Shown here: in pieces, positions 43,793-55,697 of the stretch
Position numbering within the stretch: the first letter of the stretch is position 1
Layout: every line of letters begins with the position of its first letter
Assembly: GCF_900156335.1 (NCBI RefSeq)
Contig: NZ_FTMZ01000002.1
Coordinates: 248,001 to 312,000, forward strand
Length of the DNA stretch: 64,000 nucleotides
From: Sphaerotilus natans
Lineage (GTDB): Bacteria > Pseudomonadota > Gammaproteobacteria > Burkholderiales > Burkholderiaceae_C
Direction of reading: 5' to 3'
Position numbers and translations under genes: made by a program
The notes under the pieces: generated by a model
The model's database searches: none
What the model saw: only the letters and a program-made list of their open reading frames with translations
What the model was told of the DNA's origin: nothing

Positions 43793-44128
43793 GGAAGGTC
43801 AGTATCTGTATTACGAATTGAAACCCATGAATCCTTGGCAACCATTGGATTCAGATGATCAACATGGGCGAATGGACCCGATCTGGCGTCGTGATGCCAT
43901 CCTGCAGGCACGGGCCAAGTTCATACATCACCGCCCATCTTTTGCACTTCATGGCGCTCATGCAGCGATCTTTAGACTTTCACATTTCAGGGCCCAACTT
44001 CTGGACAGGCGCGCCACATGACTGAAGGAGGCCGCAAGGTCATTCATCTGCGGGACAGGTTTTCGGGTGAATAATGCACGAAAACAACGCAACATCCGCC
44101 AGCCCCACCGTCTCCGAGAGATTTTTGT
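43793..44128. promoter_or_regulatory. Divergent promoter region of the exopolysaccharide locus
   Basis: 336 bases with no gene, clearly less GC-rich than its flanks. It must hold the promoters for epsF (left) and epsB (right). A TGAATCC...GGATTCA inverted repeat (43828-43853) lies 36 bases before epsF, nested inside a wider CCCATG...CATGGG pair (43824-43868); it looks like an operator. Sigma-54-like strings here all have spacing one base short. No clear -35/-10 pair was found. Confidence 0.5.
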
Positions 44129-44845
44129 ATGAAATCGAAACAGTCGGCAGGCCCGCGCTCGGACCGGACGCTGCAGGAATTTGTCGGTGGCGCCTGCCGC
44201 TTCAGGCGCCGCAACCAGGCGCGATCGGGCAGCCGGCTGGCCCGGCTGCAGCTCCGGCTCGACCAGTTCGCCGCACTGCTGCTGCTGCTGCTGTTCGCGC
44301 CGCTGATGGCGGTGATCGCGCTGCTGGTGTGGCGCCGCGACGGCGCGCCGGTGCTGTTCGGCCACTACCGCATCGGCCAGCACGGCCGACCCTTCCGCTG
44401 CCTGAAGTTCCGCAGCATGTACCTCGACTCGGAGGCGATGCTGCGCGAGCTGCTCGAGCGTGACCCGGCCGCGCGTGCCGAATGGGAGCGCGACCACAAG
44501 CTGACCGACGATCCGCGCATCACCCCGATCGGCCATTTCCTGCGCCGCACCAGCCTCGACGAGCTGCCGCAGCTCTTCAACGTGCTGCGCGGCGAAATGA
44601 GCCTGGTGGGCCCTCGCCCGATCACGCTGGCCGAGCTGCCGCGCTACGGCCAGGTGCGCTGGCACTATCTGAGCGTGCGCCCGGGCATGACCGGCCTGTG
44701 GCAGGTCAGCGGCCGCAACGACACCACCTACGACGAGCGCGTCGAGCTTGACCGCGAGTTCGTCGAGCAGCACAGCCTGAAGCTGCGGATCAGCATCCTG
44801 CTGCGCACGCTGCGGGTGGTCATCCGGGGCAGCGGCGCCCGATGA
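44129..44845 (+). CDS. epsB: Undecaprenyl-phosphate sugar phosphotransferase (EpsB-like)
   Basis: A 238-residue initiating transferase that puts the first sugar-phosphate on undecaprenyl phosphate. It lacks the N-terminal four-helix region of WbaP-type enzymes and has one membrane re-entrant helix (about 45-68) and the catalytic core: LKFRSMYLDSE, DPRITPIGHFLRRTSLDELPQ (split here at 20), NVLRGEMSLVGPRP, RPGMTGLWQVSGRN. It overlaps the next gene by four bases. Confidence 0.9.
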   Translation: MKSKQSAGPRSDRTLQEFVGGACRFRRRNQARSGSRLARLQLRLDQFAALLLLLLFAPLMAVIALLVWRRDGAPVLFGHYRIGQHGRPFRCLKFRSMYLDSEAMLRELLERDPAARAEWERDHKLTDDPRITPIGHFLRRTSLDELPQLFNVLRGEMSLVGPRPITLAELPRYGQVRWHYLSVRPGMTGLWQVSGRNDTTYDERVELDREFVEQHSLKLRISILLRTLRVVIRGSGAR

Positions 44846-45942
44846 GCACCGTCCTGCATCTGGTGACCCGGCTGCGGCCGGGCGGCCACGGCGGCACGCT
44901 GTGGCCCACGCTGATGGCGCTGGCCGACGGCCAGCTGATGCAGCAGGTGCTGCCGCTGGCGGCCGGTGCCGGCGCGCTGCAGGCGGCACGGCTGCTGAGC
45001 CCGGAGTCGGTGCAGCTGCTGCCGGTGCCCGCGATCCGGGCGGTGGCCACCGCGCTGCGACGCGTGCTCGACGCGCCGGCGCCGCCGCAGGCCCTGCACC
45101 TGCACGGCCTGCCGGCGCTGCTGAGCGCGCGCCATGTGCTGCAGGGCCGACCCCGGGCCCCCATGCCGCTGTTCCTGCACCAGTGCAGCCGGGTGCTGGC
45201 CCAGAGGCTGCTGCAGGGCATGCCGGAGCGCAGCGTCTTTCTCGTCGGCCCGGACCGGGTCGATCCGCTGGCCGCAGCCCCGCTGCCCGGCGCGGTCGAT
45301 GCGGCCTTCTTCAGTCAGCCGCTCATCGCGGACACCGTCCCGCGCATCGTGACCGCGGCCACCGGCGATCCACAGGCCGACGAGGAGATCGCGCAGGCCT
45401 TCGCCGAGCTGGCGGTCATGCTGTCGGGCATTCAGGCCGCACGCCAGCCGGCCTTCGCCTGGATCGGCCCGGTCCCCGGACCGGTGCGCGCGCTGCTGCT
45501 GGCCGCGCAGGTGAAGCTGCAGGAAATCGCGCTGGCGCAAGCGCCGGCACGCGCCCGGGCGCTGGCCCAGGCCTGGATCTATCTGGCGCCGGATGTGGCC
45601 GGCCGCGGCGCGGACCGGCTGGCCGAGGCGATGGCGGTCGGGCTGGCCTGCGTGGCCGCGCCGGCACCGGCCTACCGGCTGCAGATCATCGATGCGCTGT
45701 CAGGCGAGCTGCACGCGCGCCGCGCCGATCTGCTTCAGGCGCTGGCCCGGCTGCTCGAGTCGGATGCGCTGCGTCTGGCGATGGGCCGTGCGGCGCGGCT
45801 GAGGGCGCGCCATCAGCACGGTCATCACCGCTTCCGCGCCTCGCTGCTGCTGGCGCACGGGCTGTCACCGCTGCCGGTGCTGCGCCACGAGGCCGGCCAT
45901 GCGACCCCGGCGGTGCCCGGCGCGCCCGCGTCGCCGGGCTGA
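44842..45942 (+). CDS. Glycosyltransferase-like protein
   Basis: A 366-residue protein that starts like a GT4 enzyme (STVLHLVTRLRPGGHGGTLW) and has a second half with a GT-B-like donor domain (WIYLAPDVAGRGADRLAEAMAVGLA), where the EX7E motif is not clear. It may be a diverged glycosyltransferase or a partner of EpsB. Start overlaps the epsB stop (ATGA), so the two are coupled. It converges on the chemoreceptor gene. Confidence 0.65.
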   Translation: MSTVLHLVTRLRPGGHGGTLWPTLMALADGQLMQQVLPLAAGAGALQAARLLSPESVQLLPVPAIRAVATALRRVLDAPAPPQALHLHGLPALLSARHVLQGRPRAPMPLFLHQCSRVLAQRLLQGMPERSVFLVGPDRVDPLAAAPLPGAVDAAFFSQPLIADTVPRIVTAATGDPQADEEIAQAFAELAVMLSGIQAARQPAFAWIGPVPGPVRALLLAAQVKLQEIALAQAPARARALAQAWIYLAPDVAGRGADRLAEAMAVGLACVAAPAPAYRLQIIDALSGELHARRADLLQALARLLESDALRLAMGRAARLRARHQHGHHRFRASLLLAHGLSPLPVLRHEAGHATPAVPGAPASPG

Positions 45943-45963
45943 ACCCACGGGCCGGGCCGCCGG

Positions 45964-47526
45964 TCAGGCGTGCAGGCCGTCGCGTGCCAGGCGGAACACC
46001 GCCATCGCCTGCACCATCTGCTGCGCTTGCTGGCGCAGGCTGTCGGCGGCTGCGGCAGACTGCTCGACCAGCGCGGCGTTCTGCTGCGTGGTCTGGTCCA
46101 TCTGCGTCACCGCCTGGCCGACCTGGCCGACGCCGGTGCTCTGCTCCTGGCTGGCCAGGCTGACCCGCTCGATCATCTCGCCGACATGGCGGATGTGGTC
46201 GACGATCTGGGTCATCGTCGCGCCGGCCTGATCGACCAGCTGCGAGCCCTGGTCGACACGGGCGACGCTGTCGGTGATCAGCGACTTGATCTCGCGTGCG
46301 GCCGAGGCCGAGCGCTGCGCCAGGTTGCGCACCTCGGCGGCGACCACCGAGAAGCCCCGGCCCTGCTCGCCGGCCCGCGCGGCTTCAACGGCCGCGTTCA
46401 GCGCCAGGATGTTGGTCTGGAAGGCGATGCCGTCGATCACGCCGATGATGTCGGCGATCTTGCGCGAGCTCTCGTTGATCGCGCGCATCGTGTCGACCAC
46501 CTGGGTCGTGACCTCGCCGCCGCGCTGCGCGGCCTGGTTGGCCTGGCTGGCCAGCACGCTGGCCTCGCGGGCATTCTCGGCGTTGTGGCGCACCGTCGAG
46601 CCGAGCTGCTCCATCGTCGCGGCCGTCTGCTCGAGTGCGCTGGCCTGGTCCTCGGTGCGGCGGCTCAGGTCCTGGTTGCCCTGAGCGATCTCCTGGCTGG
46701 CCGAGGAGACCAGCTCGGCATTGCCGCGCACCGAGCCGACGATCTCGACCAGGCGGGCCTGCATGCGCGACAGCGAGGCCAGCAGCTGGCCGGTCTCGTC
46801 GTCCGACTCGACCCGGATCGGCACCGTCAGGTCGCCTGAGGCGACCCGGTCGGCGATCTCGACGGCCTCGCGCAGCGGCGTGGTGATCGAGCGCGTCAGC
46901 CGCCAGGCCATCGCCACCGAGGCGATCAGCGCCAGCAGCGCACCGATGCCGACGACCAGCAGGCCCTGCTGCTTCGCCGCGTCGCTGGCCTGCGCTGCGG
47001 TCGCCGCCCCCTGGCTGTTGAGCGCGATCAGCTTCTCGAGCGAAGCCATGGCCGCCGAGAAGCTTTTTTCACCTTCGCCTTCGAGCAGCTGACGAGCCTC
47101 GCTGTTGGCATTGCTACGCGACAGCTCAAGGGTTCGCTGACGCACACCCAGCCCACTGACCAGATCGCCCTTGAAGCGGTCGTGCAGCATCCGCTCCTCG
47201 TCGCTGCTGATCAGCGCCTCATAGCCGGCGTGGATGCGCTCGAAGCGCTGCTGGATGTCGGCCATGCGCTTTTCGAGCGCCTGCATCGCCACCTCATCGG
47301 TGTTGAGCACATGCAGGGTGTCGACAATGCGCAGCTCGGCCAGCAGCGACCGCATCTGGTTGACACTCTCGACACTGGGCAGCCAGTTGCCGGTGATCTC
47401 GGCGCGGCGTTCATCCATCGCGCGCATCTGCACTACCGCGGTGGCGGCAATGGCCAGCATCAGGGCGGTCAGCACCGCAAAAGCCAGCGCGAGGCGTCGC
47501 GACAGGCCGAGTCGGCTGGGATTCAT
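45964..47526 (-). CDS. Methyl-accepting chemotaxis protein
   Basis: A 520-residue transmembrane chemoreceptor: helix 1 (about 10-33), a four-helix-bundle periplasmic sensor (about 34-190), helix 2 (about 191-211), HAMP, and a cytoplasmic signalling domain with the hairpin tip IDGIAFQTNILALNAAVEAA. No CheR-docking pentapeptide at the C-terminus (ends ARDGLHA). AGGAG precedes the ATG at 47526. No other chemotaxis gene is nearby. Ligand unknown. Confidence 0.93.
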   Translation of the reverse strand: MNPSRLGLSRRLALAFAVLTALMLAIAATAVVQMRAMDERRAEITGNWLPSVESVNQMRSLLAELRIVDTLHVLNTDEVAMQALEKRMADIQQRFERIHAGYEALISSDEERMLHDRFKGDLVSGLGVRQRTLELSRSNANSEARQLLEGEGEKSFSAAMASLEKLIALNSQGAATAAQASDAAKQQGLLVVGIGALLALIASVAMAWRLTRSITTPLREAVEIADRVASGDLTVPIRVESDDETGQLLASLSRMQARLVEIVGSVRGNAELVSSASQEIAQGNQDLSRRTEDQASALEQTAATMEQLGSTVRHNAENAREASVLASQANQAAQRGGEVTTQVVDTMRAINESSRKIADIIGVIDGIAFQTNILALNAAVEAARAGEQGRGFSVVAAEVRNLAQRSASAAREIKSLITDSVARVDQGSQLVDQAGATMTQIVDHIRHVGEMIERVSLASQEQSTGVGQVGQAVTQMDQTTQQNAALVEQSAAAADSLRQQAQQMVQAMAVFRLARDGLHA

Positions 47527-47643
47527 CTTGGCTCCTGGACAGCGACCGCCACGGACAGGTGGAAAGGAGCGCGACAGGCAGCGGCCGACCGTGACGCGCG
47601 ACACGACGGCGCATCGTGCCCGCGGCCGACTCCGGCAGAAGCG

Positions 47644-49176
47644 TCAAGAAGACCGGGGCGACACCGCCAGTTCGTCGGCGGCGGCCGGATGCAGTGCCAC
47701 CAGCACCTCGCGCAGCAGCGTGTCGATCAGCGCATGCAGCCGGGCCTCGGTGGCCGGCAGGTCGGTGCGCTCGCTCCAGGCCTCGTCGAGCAGGGCGCGA
47801 CGTGCCTGCAGCGCCGCCTCGATGCGCTCGCGCCAGTGCGCCGGAGAGGCATGGCCGCTCCACTCGCCGCGCCCACGCCCGAAATGCGCGATCGCCAGAT
47901 AGCGCAGCAGCGCGTGCGTCAGCAGCGCCTCCAATGCGCTGTCCTGCAGCAGCAGCCGGCTGCCGTCGCGCCCGCGCACCAGGTTCAGCCCGTGCGCCAG
48001 GCCGGCGGCGCCGAGCGCGCCCAGCACACTGCCGGCGATCAGGCCGCCGCCCAGCGTCAGCCCGCCGCTGGCCAGGTCGGCGCCCAGCCCGGCCAGCGCG
48101 CCCGAGACCAGCCCGCCGACGATGGCCGCCGGCGCCGGCGCCACCCGCGACTGATGATCGAAGGCCGCACCGACCCGCTCCAGGATCTCGTCGGCACCGG
48201 CCTGCCCTTCCAGCGCATGCAGATGCAGCAGCTCCGACGTGCTGGAGCGGATCTCGCCGTCGAGCCGCGCCAGCAGCTCGCGCCCGGCGCGTGCCAGCGG
48301 CGTTTCCTCGTCGCGGCCCAGGCCGAGCGCGCTGCCGACCTGACGCACCAGCCCGCGCAGCGCACCGCTGTCCTCGACCGGCTGCACCATCGCCGCCACC
48401 CGCGCTAGGCTGGCCGCCAGCAGCTGCGCCGAGCGGCCCAGCCGCGCGAGCCGCTCCTGGCGGCCGGCCGCGCGCAGCCGCGCCATCAGCGGCCGGCGCG
48501 CCTCGGGCAGCACCTGCTCGATCTCGCGCAGCAGCACCAGCTCCTGCACCCAGCAGCGCGAGAAGGCGTCCAGCGGCAGCACCGCACGCACCGCGGCGAC
48601 GCCCTGCAGCCGGGTGCGCCAGCGGTCGAGCTCGGCCTGCAGGCGCTCGGGCGCGTCCGGGCCGCCCAGCTGGTTGAGCAGCACGATCACCGGCAGGCCG
48701 GTCCAGGCCAGCAGCTCCATTTCCGGATCGACATAGCCGGCCGCCTCGGGCGACTCGGCGGCGCTGACCAGGTAGAGCGCCACGTCGGCCTCGTCGCGCA
48801 CATTGCGCAGCGCCTGCTGGCTGGCCCAGAAGGCGCGGTCGCGCCAGCGGTCCCAGACCTGGCTGAGCAGCCAGCCCAGCGGCGTGCCGGACTGGCGCAT
48901 GCGCCGCACCAGCCGCACGCTGTCGCCGAAGCCCGGCGTGTCCCACAGCATCAGCCGCGCGCCGTCGGGCGCCTCGATCATCGGATGGGCGTCGGCGAAC
49001 TCGGTCACATGGGTGGCGTCGCGCACCACGCCGACATCGCGGCCCAGCAGCGTGCGCGCCAGCGTGGTCTTGCCGATGTTGGTGTGCGACACCAGGGTCA
49101 GCGCCAGCGTGTCGGCGCGTGCACCCGGCGGCGTGCCGGGTGCGGCGCTCATGTCCAGATCCAGACTGACCTTCAT
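47644..49176 (-). CDS. DUF3482 GTPase-like protein
   Basis: A 510-residue protein with an N-terminal Era/TrmE-type GTPase domain: G1 VSHTNIGKTTLARTL, a Thr-rich switch I (ATHVTEF), G3 LMLWDTPGFGDS, and a G4 that reads LLNQLGG rather than NKxD. A C-terminal DUF3482 region follows, with a glycine-rich, membrane-like segment (LASGGLTLGGGLIAGSVLGALGAAGLA). It always pairs with DUF2868 proteins; the stop-start overlap with that gene (ATGA) shows co-translation. Function unknown. Confidence 0.82.
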   Translation of the reverse strand: MKVSLDLDMSAAPGTPPGARADTLALTLVSHTNIGKTTLARTLLGRDVGVVRDATHVTEFADAHPMIEAPDGARLMLWDTPGFGDSVRLVRRMRQSGTPLGWLLSQVWDRWRDRAFWASQQALRNVRDEADVALYLVSAAESPEAAGYVDPEMELLAWTGLPVIVLLNQLGGPDAPERLQAELDRWRTRLQGVAAVRAVLPLDAFSRCWVQELVLLREIEQVLPEARRPLMARLRAAGRQERLARLGRSAQLLAASLARVAAMVQPVEDSGALRGLVRQVGSALGLGRDEETPLARAGRELLARLDGEIRSSTSELLHLHALEGQAGADEILERVGAAFDHQSRVAPAPAAIVGGLVSGALAGLGADLASGGLTLGGGLIAGSVLGALGAAGLAHGLNLVRGRDGSRLLLQDSALEALLTHALLRYLAIAHFGRGRGEWSGHASPAHWRERIEAALQARRALLDEAWSERTDLPATEARLHALIDTLLREVLVALHPAAADELAVSPRSS

Positions 49177-50714
49177 GCGCTGGCTCCCGCAGGCCGCAGG
49201 CCGGCCAGCACCGTCTGGGCCGCCGTGTCGTCCGCGGCCGGGCGGCCCTCGTGCAGACGCACGCAGCCCAGACCCAGGCTGTCGGCCAGCGCCTGCCAGG
49301 CCTGCAGGCGCTGCGCCAGCCGCTCGGGCGCGCTGGCGGCGAAGCGGGCCATGAAGCTGCTGTCCTCGACCAGCATGACGATGCGCGGCCCCGGCCGCCC
49401 GCCCGGCGCCGAGGCCGTCATCAGCGCATGCAGCCAGCGGCCGTGGATTTCCGGCTCGGGCGTCGCCGACAGATCGAACAGCGGCAGCAGCAGCGAGGGC
49501 GATCCCGCCACCGAGGCCTGCAGCGCGGTCTCGTCCTCGCTGCCGTAGGCGCGCACCGGCGCGACCTGCAGCGCCAGCGTCTCGCCCAGCTGCCGGCGCA
49601 GCAGATCGGTCAGCGCCGCGACCCGGGCCGGCTCGGCCGGCTGCGCGTAGGGCAGCAGCACCGGCCGCTCGGCCTCGCGGCGCTGCTGGCCGAGCAGCTC
49701 GCGGAAATAGGGCTCGGTCAGCGGCAGCGGAAAGCGCCGCGCCCGCCAGCCGGCCTGCAGTGCCGCCAGCAGCGCCAGCAGCGCACGCGGCAGCACCACC
49801 GCCAGCACCAGCGTGATCGACCACAGATGGATCCACGGCGCGGCGGTGTCGATGCCGCCGGGTGCGGGCTGCACCGGCGCGCCTTCGGTGAGGCGCAGCG
49901 CCGCCAGCGTCGCGACATCCGGCAGGCTCAGGCCGGACAGCCGCGCCGCCGGCTCGAGCAGCAGCGACAGCACCTGATGCACCGTGCCGGCATCCAGGAA
50001 AGTGCTGGACCAGCCGACGCGGTAGTCGAGCACCAGCCCGCGCAGATAAAGCGAGGCGATCACGCCCAGCGCCACCCCGATCGCGCCCAGATGCAGCAGC
50101 AGCGCGGCGCGGGCGCCGGCCAGCGGGGCGCTCAGGCTCAGCCACTGGACGGCCAGCGTGTCGAGCAGGCTGGCCAGGCTGGGCGCATCGGGAGCGTCCG
50201 GCGGCGGGCGCCGTTCATCGCGGCGGGTGCGCCGCAGGCTGCGCAGATCGAGCGTGCGCCGGGCCAGCCAGCCGCGCAGACCGCCCGGCCGCGGCACGGC
50301 CGAGGGCCGCAGCGCCAGCAGCGCGCGCAGCAGCACCAGCACGATCACCCCAAGATTCCACAGCACCAGCGCCCAGACCGGCGGTGCCAGCAGGCTGATG
50401 CGATGCGCGGGGCCGAGCGCATCGGCCACCAGCCCGAGCATCAGGCCCAGACCGAGCGCGGCCGGCATCCAGCGCCCCCGCCACAGCGGATGCGCCAGCC
50501 AGTCGCGCACATGCGATTCGCGCGGCCCGAGGCGGCGCAGCGCCGCGGCGGCACGGCGCGCCAGGAAGCGCTCGGGCGTGTCGTCGGCCGGCGCCTCCTC
50601 GAGCGCGACGCGCGAGGCCCAGCGGCGGTCCTCCTCGCCCCACAGCGGATGCGCGGGGCGGGCGGTCTCGAAGGCGCGCAGCAGCAGCACCTGGCGGGCG
50701 TTCGTCTCGTCCAT
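49173..50714 (-). CDS. DUF2868 membrane protein
   Basis: A 513-residue inner-membrane protein with about four to five helices (near 85-105, 115-135, 205-230, 315-335) and a long cytoplasmic C-terminal domain (SEDETALQASVAGSPSLLLP, PRIVMLVEDSSFMARF). It matches the DUF2868 partner of DUF3482 GTPases. Role unknown; the pair resembles a membrane-anchored GTPase switch. Start at 50714 chosen because it opens MDETNARQVLLLRAFE, the family start. Confidence 0.78.
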   Translation of the reverse strand: MDETNARQVLLLRAFETARPAHPLWGEEDRRWASRVALEEAPADDTPERFLARRAAAALRRLGPRESHVRDWLAHPLWRGRWMPAALGLGLMLGLVADALGPAHRISLLAPPVWALVLWNLGVIVLVLLRALLALRPSAVPRPGGLRGWLARRTLDLRSLRRTRRDERRPPPDAPDAPSLASLLDTLAVQWLSLSAPLAGARAALLLHLGAIGVALGVIASLYLRGLVLDYRVGWSSTFLDAGTVHQVLSLLLEPAARLSGLSLPDVATLAALRLTEGAPVQPAPGGIDTAAPWIHLWSITLVLAVVLPRALLALLAALQAGWRARRFPLPLTEPYFRELLGQQRREAERPVLLPYAQPAEPARVAALTDLLRRQLGETLALQVAPVRAYGSEDETALQASVAGSPSLLLPLFDLSATPEPEIHGRWLHALMTASAPGGRPGPRIVMLVEDSSFMARFAASAPERLAQRLQAWQALADSLGLGCVRLHEGRPAADDTAAQTVLAGLRPAGASA

Positions 50715-50819
50715 GGCGGGTGACTTTAGCGTGTGCGCGGCATCAGGCCCCCGACCGGGGCACGGGACTACCATGACGGCAACGCTGTCTGTTCACCCTC
50801 TGCCAAGGATCCCGACCCC

Positions 50820-51809
50820 ATGACCGACCCGCAAGCCCGCCTTTCCCGACGCACCGTCCTGGCCACCGGCGCCGCGGCGCTGGCCGCCACCGCCCTGCCG
50901 GCTGCGCGCGCCGACAGCCGCACGATCCGGCTGCTGGTCGGATTCCCGGCCGGCGGCGGCACCGACGCCATCGCCCGGCTGCTGGCCGAGCGGCTGCGCG
51001 AGGTGCTCGGCCAGCCGGTCATCGTCGAGAACAAGCCCGGCGCCGGCGGTCAGCTCGCCGCGCAGGCGCTCAAGGCCGCCGCGCCCGACGGCAGCACCTT
51101 CTTCATCAGCCACGACCACACCATCTCGATCCTGCCGCTGGTCGCGCGCCAGCCCGGCTTCGATCCGGCCAAGGACTTCGTGCCGGTGGCCGGCTTTGCC
51201 GACTTCGTCAACGCGCTGGCGCTGTCGGACGCCACGCCCGCAAAAAGCCTGCGCGAGTACGTCGACTGGGTGCGCAGCGCCGGCCAGGGCAAGGGCGCGA
51301 TCGGCGTGCCGGCGCCGGCTTCGGTGCCGGAATTCCTGGTCAAGGTGATCGGCGACAAGCACGGCCTGGACCTGGTGGCCGCGCCCTACCGCGGCAGCGC
51401 GCCGATGATCACCGACCTGCTCGGCCGCCAGATCGCCGCCGGCGTCGGCTCGATTCCCGACTTCATCGAGAACCACCGCGCCGGCCGGCTGAAGGTGGTC
51501 GCGGTGCTGGGCGGGCGGCGCCAGGCGGCGCTGCCGGAGGTGCCGACCTTCGCCGAGCTCGGCCTGGCGGGCTTCGAGGACATGCCCTACTACGGCGTGT
51601 TCGCGCCGGCCGGCACGCCGGTAGACGTGCGCGAGCGCTTCGCCGCCGCGCTGGCGAAGGTGATCGCGCAGCGCGAGGTGCATGCGCGGCTGACCGCAAT
51701 GGGCCTGAGCGTGGCCTTCAGCGACGGCGCGAAGCTGGCCGCACGCGAGCAGGCCTACCGTGCGACCTGGGCACGCATCATCCGCGCCAGCGGCTTCCAG
51801 CCGCAGTGA
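50820..51809 (+). CDS. Bug-type tripartite tricarboxylate transporter receptor
   Basis: A 329-residue periplasmic binding protein. Twin-arginine-like signal (LSRRTVLATGAAALAATALP, RR at 10-11). The mature protein has the Bug pattern: IRLLVGFPAGGGTDAIARLL and VIVENKPGAGG, then the C-terminal PYYGVFAPAGTP. Bug proteins bind small carboxylates or amino acids, usually for TctAB transporters; no TctA or TctB gene is adjacent, which is common for this expanded family in Burkholderiales. AAGGA precedes the ATG. Confidence 0.9.
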   Translation: MTDPQARLSRRTVLATGAAALAATALPAARADSRTIRLLVGFPAGGGTDAIARLLAERLREVLGQPVIVENKPGAGGQLAAQALKAAAPDGSTFFISHDHTISILPLVARQPGFDPAKDFVPVAGFADFVNALALSDATPAKSLREYVDWVRSAGQGKGAIGVPAPASVPEFLVKVIGDKHGLDLVAAPYRGSAPMITDLLGRQIAAGVGSIPDFIENHRAGRLKVVAVLGGRRQAALPEVPTFAELGLAGFEDMPYYGVFAPAGTPVDVRERFAAALAKVIAQREVHARLTAMGLSVAFSDGAKLAAREQAYRATWARIIRASGFQPQ

Positions 51810-51894
51810 CGCTCAAGTCGGCGCCTTGGGCGGCCGATCTTTCTCCGGTCCGGCGGATCGTGTCGTCCCGCCGGCGTCGTCCGCCGGAGGAAGC

Positions 51895-52977
51895 ATGCAG
51901 ATCGTCATCGTCGATGACAACCGGGTCAACGTCGCGCTGCTGAAGGCGCTGGCACGCCAGCTCTCGGAGGTGCCCAGCGTCGACTTCACCGACCCGGTGC
52001 CGGCGCTGCAGTGGTGCCTGACCCACGACTTCGACCTGCTGCTGCTCGACTACATGATGCCGGTGGTCGACGGCCTGTCCTTCATCGAGCAGCTGCGCCT
52101 GCATCCGGGCAAGGCCGACGTGCCGATCCTGATGATCACCGCCAGCCACGAGGCCCAGGTGCGCTACGACGCGCTGGCGCGTGGGGCCAGCGACTTCCTC
52201 ACCAAGCCGGTCGACCGGCCCGAGTTCCTGGCGCGTGCGAAGAACATGCTCGCGCTGCGTCGCAGTCAGAAGGCGCTGGCCGAGCGGGCCGCGACGCTGG
52301 CCGAGGAGGTCGAGCGCGCCACCCGGGTGATCGCCGAGCGCGAGTACGACACCATCCTGCGGCTGTCGCGCGCGGCCGAGTACCGCGACCCCGAGACCGG
52401 CCTGCATCTGGTGCGCATGGCGCTGTACTCGCGGCTGATCGGGCGTCAGCTCGGCCTGCCCGAAGCCATGCTCGACATGCTGCACCGCGCCGCGCCGATG
52501 CACGACATCGGCAAGGTAGGCACGCCCGATCACATCCTGCTGAAACCCGGCCGGCTCGACGACCGGGAGATGGTCATCATGCGCGAGCATGCCGCCATCG
52601 GCTACCAGATCCTGCGCGACAGCCCCTCGCCGCTGCTGCGCATGGCTGCGGTCATCGCGCACAGCCATCACGAGAAGTTCGACGGCAGCGGCTATCCGCA
52701 GGGGCTGCGCGGCGAGGCGATTCCGCTGGTCGGGCGCATCGTCGCGGTGGCCGATGTCTTCGATGCGCTGACCTCCAAGCGCCCCTACAAGAAGGCCTGG
52801 CCGCTCGAGCAGGCGCGCAGCTTCCTGGTGGACAACGCCGGCAGCCATTTCGACCCGGACTGCGTCGAGGCGCTGCTGTCGGCCTGGAGCGAAGTCATCG
52901 CGATCCATGATCATCATCAGGACAGCTTGCCCGAAGAGCCCGGCCAGGCGGCGACCCCGACGCGCACCGCGGCCTGA
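51895..52977 (+). CDS. Response regulator with HD-GYP domain
   Basis: A 360-residue soluble regulator. Receiver domain 1-125: acidic pair DD (7-8), phospho-acceptor D52 (LLLLDYMMP), Thr in LMITAS and Lys in FLTKPVD. HD-GYP domain 160-335: [26 protein letters not shown] and [13 protein letters not shown], all metal and c-di-GMP residues intact. It should break down cyclic-di-GMP when phosphorylated. GGAGGA precedes the ATG. It is followed after four bases by its likely kinase. Confidence 0.92.
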   Translation: MQIVIVDDNRVNVALLKALARQLSEVPSVDFTDPVPALQWCLTHDFDLLLLDYMMPVVDGLSFIEQLRLHPGKADVPILMITASHEAQVRYDALARGASDFLTKPVDRPEFLARAKNMLALRRSQKALAERAATLAEEVERATRVIAEREYDTILRLSRAAEYRDPETGLHLVRMALYSRLIGRQLGLPEAMLDMLHRAAPMHDIGKVGTPDHILLKPGRLDDREMVIMREHAAIGYQILRDSPSPLLRMAAVIAHSHHEKFDGSGYPQGLRGEAIPLVGRIVAVADVFDALTSKRPYKKAWPLEQARSFLVDNAGSHFDPDCVEALLSAWSEVIAIHDHHQDSLPEEPGQAATPTRTAA

Positions 52978-52981
52978 AGCC

Positions 52982-54904
<1,923 letters not shown>

Positions 54905-54906
54905 GC

Positions 54907-55578
54907 TCAGAAGCTGTAGCCGATCGCCACCGAGAGCTGCGGAATCGCGCGGACCTTGCCGACGCCGTCGCGCAGCTCGGCCAGCTCCTTGTCGAGGTTG
55001 GCCTGGATGTCGGGCTCATTGGCCAGCGCACCGCGTACCGTCGCATTGACCTTGGCGCGGCCGACCAGCGCGCCGAGGTCGGCGCCGACGCGCCAGCCCG
55101 AGGCGCTCTGGTGGCCCCAGCCGATGCCCAGATAGGGCGTGACGCTCGGGAACTTGACCTCGACCTTCAGGCCGTCGGCGGCGGTGGTGGTGTAGGTGCG
55201 ATCGCCGATGGTCAGCGAACCGCTGTCGCCGGAGGCATCCAGCGTGACCTTGTACTGGTTCGAGCTCAGGCCGCCGGTCAGCCGGAAGCCGCCCCCGAAG
55301 GGAAACCAGTCGCCCAGCACCGCCAGACGCTGCAGCTTGTAGCGGCCGTCGTAGCGAATGCCCTCCTCGGTGGTCGACTTCGAGCGGCTGCCCAGCGTCA
55401 TGAAGTCGGCGCGCACGGTGAAGCGGCTGTCGATCGGATGGGCATAGCCCAGGCCGATGCCGGGCAGGCCGACATTGGCATAGACCTCGCCCGCACGGGC
55501 CTGGGGCAGCAGCCCTGCCGTGACCAGGGTCAGTGCGGCGGCCAGGGCCGGGGACAGGGAGAAACGGGATGCGCTCAT
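54907..55578 (-). CDS. Outer-membrane beta-barrel protein
   Basis: A 223-residue exported protein: signal peptide 1-29 (PQARA-GEVYAN), repeated amphipathic beta-strands (GLGYAHPIDSRFTVRADFM, KLQRLAVLGDWFPFGGGFRL), and a C-terminal GYSF with the terminal Phe of outer-membrane barrels. Similar to uncharacterised OmpW/OmpA-like small porins. Its stop lies only two bases from the stop of the convergent kinase gene. Confidence 0.78.
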   Translation of the reverse strand: MSASRFSLSPALAAALTLVTAGLLPQARAGEVYANVGLPGIGLGYAHPIDSRFTVRADFMTLGSRSKSTTEEGIRYDGRYKLQRLAVLGDWFPFGGGFRLTGGLSSNQYKVTLDASGDSGSLTIGDRTYTTTAADGLKVEVKFPSVTPYLGIGWGHQSASGWRVGADLGALVGRAKVNATVRGALANEPDIQANLDKELAELRDGVGKVRAIPQLSVAIGYSF

Positions 55579-55697
55579 GGCGGACTCCTGGGGTCATCAC
55601 TCGGACCGGCCCGATGCCGATCCGCTTGAACACAGCCTAGGCGCACGCGCGCGCGCCAGCATCGTCCGCATGGCCGATACCGTGACCGAATGAGGCA

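Noticed and set aside
43861-43925. Sigma-54-like strings (e.g. TGGCCCG...TGC, TGGCATC...GC) near epsF and epsB
   Set aside because: In each, the GG-to-GC distance is one base short of the strict sigma-54 spacing.
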